64,000 nucleotides of DNA from Paenibacillus faecalis (GTDB lineage Bacteria; Bacillota; Bacilli; Paenibacillales; Paenibacillaceae), in assembly GCF_900289175.1 (NCBI RefSeq), contig NZ_LT985747.1:372250-436249 (forward strand), in the 5' to 3' direction. The translations under genes and the position numbers were made by a program. This document shows, in pieces, positions 57,014-64,000 of the stretch. Position 1 is the stretch's first letter. Each line of letters begins with the position of its first letter. The notes beneath the pieces are model-generated. The model saw nothing but the letters and a program-made list of their open reading frames with translations, did not search any database and was not told the origin of the DNA.

Positions 57014-57663
57014 CGCTCTCAATCTGGGAACAAATCGGACGCCAATTTTCTCTTCGCTGGGGGGAACTGCTGATTTCGACAGGAGAACATATCCAGCTCG
57101 TACTACTATCTATGCTTATTACAATTGCTGTCGGCATTCCTGCCGGGATTCTTGTTACTCGATTTAGCTCACTACGGATGTGGATCATTGGTGGAGCCAG
57201 CATACTGCAAACGATCCCGAGCCTTGCGCTTCTGGGCTTCATGATCCCGTTTCTTGGCATCGGGACGAAAACAGCAATAGCTGCGCTGTTCCTTTACTCC
57301 CTGCTCCCTATTATCCGCAACACATATACGGGCATTAAGGATGTGGACCCCGCCATCATCGAGGCTGCAAACGGCATGGGAATGACAGGCTCTCAAATTC
57401 TGTTCAGAGTTCAGCTTCCTTTAGCGATGTCAGTCATCATGGCCGGTATTCGTACAGCGACCGTAATTAATGTCGGTACGGCAACATTAGCTGCTTTTAT
57501 CGGCGCCGGCGGACTGGGAGATTTTATTTTCCTCGGAATTACGCGTAATATTGACGCACTTATCATACTCGGTGCATTGCCTGCTGCCTTGCTGGCTCTT
57601 CTGTTTGATTATCTGCTCGGGCTTCTTGAACACTGGACGAAACCGCGCGGCCTGAAAATATAA
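57010..57663 (+). CDS. Compatible-solute ABC permease (OpuCB-like)
   Basis: 217 residues, five to six hydrophobic segments; EAA-type loop IIEAANGMGMTGSQILFRVQLP contacts the ATPase. Start overlaps the ATPase stop (ATGA). OpuC systems of Bacillus have two permeases (OpuCB and OpuCD); only one is encoded here. Confidence 0.92.
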   Translation: MTLSIWEQIGRQFSLRWGELLISTGEHIQLVLLSMLITIAVGIPAGILVTRFSSLRMWIIGGASILQTIPSLALLGFMIPFLGIGTKTAIAALFLYSLLPIIRNTYTGIKDVDPAIIEAANGMGMTGSQILFRVQLPLAMSVIMAGIRTATVINVGTATLAAFIGAGGLGDFIFLGITRNIDALIILGALPAALLALLFDYLLGLLEHWTKPRGLKI

Positions 57664-57684
57664 CAAGCGATGGAGGGAACAACC

Positions 57685-58596
57685 ATGAAGCAAAAAAGCA
57701 TACTGTTCACAGCCATAGTGCTTGTCATGTTACTGGTCCTTGGCGCCTGCAGTGTTCCTCAATCTACTCAGAGCAATTTAAGCGGCCCTGCCGATTTGAC
57801 GATCGCCTCTAAAAACTTCACGGAGAACATTATTCTGGCCCATATGATGGCAGATCTCATTGAGGATCGCACAGGCTTGAAGGTGAAACGGACATTAAAT
57901 CTCGGCGGCTCGAGTATAACATGGAAAGCACTTCTTAATAATGATGTGCAGTTATATCCGGACTATACAGGAACGATTGTGGCTAACTATTATCAAGAAG
58001 AAACGGGTACTGCAGAAGAAACGCTTCAGCGTACAAGAGAATTGATCAGCCAGGACGGACTTGAATTTCTAGAGCCGTTTGGTTTCAGTAACTCTTATGC
58101 TTTAGCCGTAACACCGGAAACAGCTCAAAAATATAACCTGAAAACCTTCAGCGATCTCGCAAAAGTGTCACATAAAATGGAGCTCGGGGCAGAATTTGAC
58201 TTTCTCGATCGTCCGGATACGTATCCGGGTCTTCAAGAGCTTTACAATATGGATTTCAAACGTGCCAAAGGGATGGACCGAGGAATTAAATACCGTCTCA
58301 TTGCACAGAATGATATCGATGTAGCCAGTGCCCTTACTACCGATGGACAAGTTAAAATGTATGACCTGGTTCTCCTCGAAGATGATAAACAGTTCTTTCC
58401 TCCTTATGACGCAGGAGCTGTTATTCGAAGCGATCTGTTAGAGAAACATCCGGAAGTTGGCAGCGCGATTAATGAACTCGCAGGTCAGATCAGCGAGCAA
58501 GACATGCAAGAAATGAACGCTCTTGTCGATGAAGGATATCGTGAGGATATCGTTGCTCGTGAATTTCTTATCAAGCGGGGACTGCTGGAAAAGTAA
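57685..58596 (+). CDS. Glycine betaine/choline-binding lipoprotein (OpuCC-like)
   Basis: 303 residues from ATG 57685 (GGAGGG upstream; the frame opens at 57670). Signal with lipobox LGAC (Cys about 22), then the OpuAC-type binding domain: TIASKNFTENIILAHMMADL, LYPDYTGTI. It binds betaine, carnitine, choline or similar osmolytes outside the membrane. It ends the three-gene unit; a terminator follows. Confidence 0.92.
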   Translation: MKQKSILFTAIVLVMLLVLGACSVPQSTQSNLSGPADLTIASKNFTENIILAHMMADLIEDRTGLKVKRTLNLGGSSITWKALLNNDVQLYPDYTGTIVANYYQEETGTAEETLQRTRELISQDGLEFLEPFGFSNSYALAVTPETAQKYNLKTFSDLAKVSHKMELGAEFDFLDRPDTYPGLQELYNMDFKRAKGMDRGIKYRLIAQNDIDVASALTTDGQVKMYDLVLLEDDKQFFPPYDAGAVIRSDLLEKHPEVGSAINELAGQISEQDMQEMNALVDEGYREDIVAREFLIKRGLLEK

Positions 58597-58602
58597 AACA
58601 TT

Positions 58603-58637
58603 AAAAAACCTTGCCTATGACCAGGCAAGGTTTTTTT
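58603..58637. terminator. Bidirectional terminator
   Basis: AAAAAACCTTGCCT / AGGCAAGGTTTTTTT around ATGACC, between the convergent opu unit and MFS gene. Confidence 0.95.
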
Positions 58638-58657
58638 GATTAGGCTATACTTGTTCT

Positions 58658-59851
58658 TTATTCTTCAGGCTTTACAGCAAAAAAGGTTAACAACGCTCCA
58701 ATCGCTGAAACTGAAGACAGGACAAGAAACAGTACCCAATGATTCGCACCAAGCAGAAGGGATATGACCGGCGGTCCCAAAGAAACTCCGATAAAACGCA
58801 TACTGCTGTAAAGTGAAGTGATCGTTCCCCGCTGCTCCTTTTCAATACCTTCTGTCAATAAGGTATCCATACACGGAAGCACAAGGCCAATTCCTATACT
58901 GCCAAGCGTCATTAAGCTGATCACAAAATAAATTTGATCGTTAAAGCCTGCTATGGCAAGTGAGACAGTAAACAGTGTCATCCCCGTAAAACCGATCCAT
59001 TTCATAGCCGCCTTATTATTTCCTATCATTTTCCCTGTCACAAATGAAGCTAGGCAAAGGGCTGCCAGAGGGATAGCCAGAACCAATCCTTTCAGCGTAC
59101 CCTTTAATTGATACGTCGATTCAAGCACCTCTGATAAATAGAAAAGAACCCCGAAAAGCCCAAACATGGAAATACCGCCAATTACAAAGATAGCATAAAG
59201 CCATCGTCCTTTTTCATGAAGGACCGCTTTCGTCGTTTTTAAAAATTCACGAATCGACTGCTTGTTTTCTTTGTGCTTTGGCGGCTTTACAAGAAAAATA
59301 ACGAGTATCAAGGAAATTACGCATAAAAAGGGGATTGCAATAAACGGAAGATACCAGATAAAGCTGCCTAAAAAGGCGCCCAGAATCGGACTGATCACTT
59401 TACCGAAAGTATTCGATGTTTCAATAATCCCCAAACTTTTGCTAACGTCTTCTTCTAGCTTGAACATGTCACCGACAAGTGGAATAACGATAGGAAAAGC
59501 GCCCGCCGCACCTATACCCTGAAGCAAACGACCAGCCAAAATCACGCTGTATGCTCCCATTCCATCCATCAGCCAAGCAGCAACTGCTGAAACCGCACCG
59601 CCTACAGCAGCGATGATCAAGCTAGGGATGATAATTTTTTTGCGCCCATAACGGTCGGAAAGATATCCGGCAATAGGAATAAGCAAAATGGCGACAACGG
59701 CGTAAACCGTAATCAACATGCTCACCATAAATGAGCTGATGCCTAACGCTTTGGATATTTGGGGTAATACAGGAATTAACATGGAATTTCCGAGCGTCAT
59801 GATCAACGGTATGGATGCCAGGGCAACCAAATCCCGTTTTTTGGTTTCCAT
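58658..59851 (-). CDS. MFS transporter (drug/siderophore efflux type)
   Basis: 397 residues, twelve segments. Motif A GYLSDRYGRKKIIIP after TM2; motif C-like GRLLQGIGAAGAFPIVIP in TM5 points to an antiporter (12-TM DHA1 group). Similar to YmfD-type exporters. ATG 59851 has AAGGTGG upstream. Single gene. Confidence 0.86.
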   Translation of the reverse strand: METKKRDLVALASIPLIMTLGNSMLIPVLPQISKALGISSFMVSMLITVYAVVAILLIPIAGYLSDRYGRKKIIIPSLIIAAVGGAVSAVAAWLMDGMGAYSVILAGRLLQGIGAAGAFPIVIPLVGDMFKLEEDVSKSLGIIETSNTFGKVISPILGAFLGSFIWYLPFIAIPFLCVISLILVIFLVKPPKHKENKQSIREFLKTTKAVLHEKGRWLYAIFVIGGISMFGLFGVLFYLSEVLESTYQLKGTLKGLVLAIPLAALCLASFVTGKMIGNNKAAMKWIGFTGMTLFTVSLAIAGFNDQIYFVISLMTLGSIGIGLVLPCMDTLLTEGIEKEQRGTITSLYSSMRFIGVSLGPPVISLLLGANHWVLFLVLSSVSAIGALLTFFAVKPEE

Positions 59852-59939
59852 CAGAAGACCACCTTTTATCAGCTACATTACCTATATTGTGGGTTCATTT
59901 CCCGGTAATATGCATACCAAAAAGATGGTCTACAAACGA

Positions 59940-61640
59940 TTAAACTTTAAACCCGGCCATTAGTTTCTGCAAACGACCTGACAGTTCATATAACGCCTCT
60001 ACGCTGCTTGCAATTTCCTCCATGGAGGCCAGCTGTTCCTCTGCCGCAGCACTTACGCTTTGTGCGCCGCCAGCTGTGTTTTCAGTAATCTCTGTAATTC
60101 GATTCACAGATTTGACAAGTCCCTCAGCGCCATAATTCAGTTGTTCAGCAGCTGTGCTAACCCCAGCGATTTGGTCATCCAGCTCTCCGATCGACTGCTC
60201 GATGTTCTTGAAAGCATCTTCTGCTCCTTTAGCAACATCCATCCCTTCGATTACGGACGCAAGTCCATTCTCCATAACAAGTGTCAGTTCCATAATATCA
60301 CGCTGAATTTGCTGTACGAATTGACTGATTTCCTCAGATGATGTTGACGTCTGTTCAGCCAGCTTCTTCACTTCTGAAGCTACGACAGAAAAGCCTCGTC
60401 CATGTTCACCCGCCCGTGCTGCTTCAATGGAAGCGTTAAGAGCAAGCAATCCTGTCTGTGCCGCTACATCCATAATCAAGTCGCCTATAGCGCCAATGTT
60501 TGCGGCCTTTTGTCCCAATGCTTTTACGGCCTCGGTGGACTGGGTGACAGCGCCGCTTATACTTTCCATCTGCTGCATCGTATGTATGATGGCCCGCTCG
60601 CCTTCTCCGGCCAAATCCGTTGTTTTACTGGATAACTCCGCAGTTGATTGTGCTGTATCTGCAATTTGCTGCATGCTTCCTGCCATTTCGAAAATAACAG
60701 CCGAAGTTGCTTCCGTATCCTGAAGCTGTTTTTCCACTCCGCCCGCCAGCTCCTCCATAATACCAGAAGTATGCTGTGTAGCCTGACGAATCTCCTCCGA
60801 GCTGGATTTAAGCATTCCCGTTGATTCTGCTACCTGAGTAGCAGCATCCTGAACCTGAAGTACAATTTCCCTGAAACCTTCGTTCAGCTTGTTATAGGCT
60901 TCCGCCACTTCGCCAATCTCGTCCTTCGTCCGAATGCTCACTTGCGTTACCAGATCGCCTCCGCCTTCAGCAATCTTCAAGAGCTGCTCACGCATCCGCT
61001 TAAGAGGGGAAATCGATCGAACGAGGAAAAAGCTCTGAATGATGTTATATACGACAACAGCTAGACCAACGACCAATATGGTCAGGTTTTGAATGGTAGC
61101 CTGTTTGTTGATTGAATCTTTTTGTTCTTGGATATCTTTGTTTTTTTCGTTTATAAATTGATCAATTTGAGGTTCAAAGGCTTTACGAAGCTCTCTCTCA
61201 AGCTGAAAAGCCTCTGCGTAATCGCTATAAGAATTCAGCTTTTTCTTACCAAAACCAGCCTTGACCAACAGATCGTCAATCGTGTTATGGTAAACTGCAT
61301 ATCCAGAAGAAATCTGTTTAAGCATCTCTACCTCTTCTGGGGACGAAGCTACCAGTTTTTTTGTTTCATCCAACAACTGAAGAAAAGCATCTTGTTTCTT
61401 TCTAAGCTCTTCTATAAAAACTTCATCTCCAGAGACCAAAAAACCCCGCTCATCATTTGCAATGCCGGAGAAATAGTGCTGCATGCTATTCAGATTGGAT
61501 ACGATTTTCTGATCTACCTCGATGATCGTTGTGAATTTTTTTTCCGTGGATGTCGAAGCAAAAAATGCACTTAAAATCATGGCTGTGATCACCGTGGACA
61601 CAATAGTCGTGGTGATAACTAACTTCGTTTTAATTTTCAT
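59940..61640 (-). CDS. Methyl-accepting chemotaxis protein
   Basis: 566 residues. TM1 about 7-27, a CHASE3-like four-helix sensor domain outside (about 28-185; [21 protein letters not shown] is typical), TM2 about 185-207, HAMP to about 262, then the signalling domain with hairpin tip [20 protein letters not shown]. It relays an unknown signal to CheA/CheW. ATG 61640. Single gene with a 280-base upstream region. Confidence 0.95.
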   Translation of the reverse strand: MKIKTKLVITTTIVSTVITAMILSAFFASTSTEKKFTTIIEVDQKIVSNLNSMQHYFSGIANDERGFLVSGDEVFIEELRKKQDAFLQLLDETKKLVASSPEEVEMLKQISSGYAVYHNTIDDLLVKAGFGKKKLNSYSDYAEAFQLERELRKAFEPQIDQFINEKNKDIQEQKDSINKQATIQNLTILVVGLAVVVYNIIQSFFLVRSISPLKRMREQLLKIAEGGGDLVTQVSIRTKDEIGEVAEAYNKLNEGFREIVLQVQDAATQVAESTGMLKSSSEEIRQATQHTSGIMEELAGGVEKQLQDTEATSAVIFEMAGSMQQIADTAQSTAELSSKTTDLAGEGERAIIHTMQQMESISGAVTQSTEAVKALGQKAANIGAIGDLIMDVAAQTGLLALNASIEAARAGEHGRGFSVVASEVKKLAEQTSTSSEEISQFVQQIQRDIMELTLVMENGLASVIEGMDVAKGAEDAFKNIEQSIGELDDQIAGVSTAAEQLNYGAEGLVKSVNRITEITENTAGGAQSVSAAAEEQLASMEEIASSVEALYELSGRLQKLMAGFKV

Positions 61641-61680
61641 TTGTCACACCTAGCCTTTTATAAGTTTCCCTCCAAATATA

Positions 61681-61727
61681 TATGTCGACATAAGGAGACG
61701 GGAAATGAATAGAGCATAAAATGCTCT
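61681..61727. promoter_or_regulatory. Two palindromes before the chemoreceptor gene
   Basis: TATGTCGACATA (61681-61692, perfect) and AGAGCAT-AAA-ATGCTCT (61711-61727). They lie 40-90 bases before the start codon and could be a regulator site and a leader hairpin. No clear SigD promoter was recognised. Confidence 0.4.
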
Positions 61728-61853
61728 TACGAAACTTATTTGTAAATGTGAGAATTTCATGAAAATTACACTCAATGTTTTCAATTACTAGGAAAAATTT
61801 GATGTTATATGAAAAATATACATGATCCTATGCTGCTATCTTTAAATAAAATA

Positions 61854-61894
61854 AAGCAGGTCACTTTTGAGTAAAATTGTGAAGTGACCTGCTT
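61854..61894. terminator. Terminator after helD
   Basis: Perfect 13-base arms AAGCAGGTCACTT / AAGTGACCTGCTT; T-rich on both sides. 26 bases after the helD stop on the minus strand. Confidence 0.9.
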
Positions 61895-61919
61895 ACTATT
61901 TTTTCTTAATATTTATATC

Positions 61920-64000
61920 TTAAGGAAGAAATCTGCTCTTTTCACCCAAATGATAAATATGCAGCTCGTGCATCGCGCGCGTACAAGCCGTGTAAAACAA
62001 TTTACGCTCACTTTCCTTGCTATAGGTCTCATTTGAACCATTATAAATAATGACGGCATCAAATTCCACGCCTTTAGCCAGATACGCCGGTATTACAAGC
62101 GTTCCTTTTTCAAAAGCAGGTGTATTTTTGGTGATAAGTTTTACCGGAATTTCAGTTGACAGCTGTTTCTGAACACGCTTGCTCTCCTCTTCCGTCTTGC
62201 AAATAACTGCTACATAATGATATCCCTTTTCATGGAGACTGCGAATGTCGGATATGACCGAGCTTACCAGCTCAGCTTCTGTGTTTACCGAAATCACACA
62301 CGGTTTTTCACCTTGGCGGTTAAACGGAACGATTGCCTCTCCTCCAGGAATCATTTTGCGGGTAAATTCAACAATTTCGAAAGTCGATCGATAGCTCCGC
62401 GTTAATTTGATCACTTCCGTTTCTTCTTCGCCATATAAGCTAACTAGGTTTTCCAAACTGCCCAGCGCCTCGCCATGTGCATAAATCGCCTGATTGAGAT
62501 CGCCGAGAACGGTCATTTTTGCACGGGGAAACAGCCGTTTGAGAAACTCAAGCTGAAATGCTGAATAATCCTGTACCTCATCTACAATAACATGCCGAAT
62601 CGATGTGTTCGTTCTAAAGCCTTGCAGCAGCTCTTTCAAATACAGAAACGGAGTGGCATCTTCATAATATAATTCCTTATTCTCGAGTTTCTGTATCGTT
62701 TGACTGCACACCTCGCTCCAGCTTTCAGGCAATGTTGATTCATTATTGGCAAGCCGTCTGAACAATCCTTCGTCTTCAAACAGTTTACGGTACAACCCTT
62801 TTACATCAACGAAGCGGAATCGCTTAATCCAGCGCCGAAGGGGCTTGAGACGATCACTAACTACCATACGGGCGAGGAGTTCTCTTTCCTGATCAAAATC
62901 ATTAAAGCTGACTTCCTTCATCTTTCTCTGTTTCTTTCTCATCGTCTGATAAGCACGTTGATATTCCTCCGTACTCAAGAGATCAATCTGATCGTCAACC
63001 CAAGGTGCTTTTCTCTCTTCCTGTGAAAACTCCGAAAGTCGCTTTAGCATCCATTCCTTCATCATGTCGAGCCTTCCGGAAAGCTTCACTGCCGAATCAT
63101 AGCTATAAAATTGAGCCTTCATCTCTTCCCGACTTATAATAACTCTGCCTTGAAAAACAACGGGCCGAAACATCATTCCTTCTTTCTCCAGAAGGTCTCT
63201 ATATGAGCGAATAACATCAAGATATTGTACAGAAGACTTATAGGCTATTCCATCCAGCCTAGCTCGATAAAACGAGGTATCAGGTGCATTGAGCAGAAGC
63301 TCTGTCTGCATGAACACATCCTCCAACTCGAATTCCTTGCCGAGACGATGGTCCAAATAAGCTTGAAATGTTGTCTGCTGCATATTCTCTTCCCCAAGCT
63401 CCGGTAAAACAGTTGAAACATAGCTGTTAAAAAGAGGATTCGGCGAAAACAGAATCATCTGATCCGCGTGCAGCACTTCCCTGTACTTATATAGCAGATA
63501 CGCAACTCTCTGAAGAGCAGCCGAAGTTTTCCCGCTCCCGGCAGCCCCTTGAACGATCAGCATACGTTTTTTGTCATTGCGAATAACTTCATTTTGCTCT
63601 TTTTGAATCGTAGCAACGATATTTTTCATCCGATCATCAGCGCTGTGGCTAAGTACCTGTTGCAAAAGCTCATCGCCAATCGTGACACCTGTGTCAAACA
63701 GAACTTCAATGATTGCGTCCTGAATAACAAATTGTCGCTTCAGGGTCATCTCTCCTGTAACGATTCCCGATGGTGTATCGTATTGGGTTTTACCCGGCGC
63801 TCCATCATAATACAAGCTGGATATAGGGGCACGCCAATCAAAGATGAGGAATGTGTCCGAAACTTCGTCCATAAAGGAGCCGATTCCTAGATAAATGGAT
63901 TCTGCTGCGTTGGTCCCTTCTTCACGAAAATCAATCCGACCGAAATAAGGTGAAGAGCTAAGCTTCTTATATTTTTTTAAATTTTTGGTTGATTGCAGAT
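61920..64000 (-). CDS. HelD-type RNA polymerase recycling ATPase, 5' end beyond the window
   Basis: UvrD/Rep-like superfamily 1 motor that removes stalled RNA polymerase from DNA. The frame stays open from the stop at 61920 to the right edge (about 693 codons), so the N-terminus is missing; an internal ATG at 63872 is not the start, because upstream codons read YFGRIDFREEGTNAAESIYL, a HelD-type region. Seen motifs: WRAPISSLYYD, Walker A GAAGSGKTS, Walker B VIVDEVQDYS, QGEKPCVISVN and the C-terminal ACTRAMHELHIY. Terminated at 61854-61894. Confidence 0.93.
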   Translation of the reverse strand, partial: LQSTKNLKKYKKLSSSPYFGRIDFREEGTNAAESIYLGIGSFMDEVSDTFLIFDWRAPISSLYYDGAPGKTQYDTPSGIVTGEMTLKRQFVIQDAIIEVLFDTGVTIGDELLQQVLSHSADDRMKNIVATIQKEQNEVIRNDKKRMLIVQGAAGSGKTSAALQRVAYLLYKYREVLHADQMILFSPNPLFNSYVSTVLPELGEENMQQTTFQAYLDHRLGKEFELEDVFMQTELLLNAPDTSFYRARLDGIAYKSSVQYLDVIRSYRDLLEKEGMMFRPVVFQGRVIISREEMKAQFYSYDSAVKLSGRLDMMKEWMLKRLSEFSQEERKAPWVDDQIDLLSTEEYQRAYQTMRKKQRKMKEVSFNDFDQERELLARMVVSDRLKPLRRWIKRFRFVDVKGLYRKLFEDEGLFRRLANNESTLPESWSEVCSQTIQKLENKELYYEDATPFLYLKELLQGFRTNTSIRHVIVDEVQDYSAFQLEFLKRLFPRAKMTVLGDLNQAIYAHGEALGSLENLVSLYGEEETEVIKLTRSYRSTFEIVEFTRKMIPGGEAIVPFNRQGEKPCVISVNTEAELVSSVISDIRSLHEKGYHYVAVICKTEEESKRVQKQLSTEIPVKLITKNTPAFEKGTLVIPAYLAKGVEFDAVIIYNGSNETYSKESERKLFYTACTRAMHELHIYHLGEKSRFLP

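Overview
The window reads as a chromosomal segment of an endospore-forming Gram-positive bacterium, most likely Paenibacillus or a close relative. The evidence is the conserved gene orders fapR-plsX-fabH-fabD-fabG-acpP-fabF-rnc-smc-ftsY-ylxM-ffh-rpsP-khpA-rimM-trmD-rplS-rbgA-rnhB and rpmF-yceD-ylbM-ylbL-ylbJ-coaD-rsmD, strong AGGAGG-type ribosome binding sites, frequent GTG/TTG starts and several sporulation genes. I saw no tRNA, rRNA, CRISPR array, prophage or intact insertion sequence.

Layout. 1-1540 (minus): 5' part of a FliK/YlqG-like gene, then rnhB. 2002-9531: a carbohydrate cassette with a CUT1-type ABC importer (two permeases, one lipoprotein, no ATPase), a GH32 sucrose/fructan hydrolase and a frameshifted ROK fructokinase, divergent from a LacI-family regulator. 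9638-11612: rbgA, signal peptidase I, rplS. 11892-16892: an exosporium-type cassette with a small protein, a 975-residue collagen-like protein, a family 2 glycosyltransferase and an SAM methyltransferase, placed between rplS and trmD. 17069-21010: trmD, rimM, khpA, rpsP, ffh, ylxM. 21148-22600: a TrhA/hemolysin III membrane protein and two small unknown genes. 22677-34309: ftsY, smc, rnc and the FapR-controlled fatty acid genes, with a clear FapR operator at 34373-34391. 34481-40093: rpmF, yceD, tmcAL, ylbL, ylbJ, coaD, rsmD, then a probable csfG sporulation small RNA. 40560-64000: accessory genes, including a DUF2975/HTH pair, a YjcZ-like 34-residue sporulation peptide, an HTH remnant, TPR and SGNH proteins, a MarR/MMPL export operon, rpiA, a macrodomain protein, TraX, ddh, two MFS transporters, GDPD, a DsbA-like thiol protein, another MarR, an OpuC-type compatible-solute importer, a chemoreceptor and a 5'-truncated HelD.

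How it works together. The core supplies ribosome and tRNA maturation, protein targeting (Ffh, FtsY, signal peptidase), chromosome condensation and lipid synthesis. Two cassettes, sugar use and spore-surface glycoprotein, interrupt the otherwise conserved trmD-rplS-rbgA-rnhB order. The most notable points are the exosporium cassette with young 99-bp internal repeats, the single-base frameshift in the fructokinase, an apparent ATC start for fapR (and perhaps for one marR), the csfG candidate, and short genes supported by ribosome binding sites at 41592-41696 and 55572-55697.
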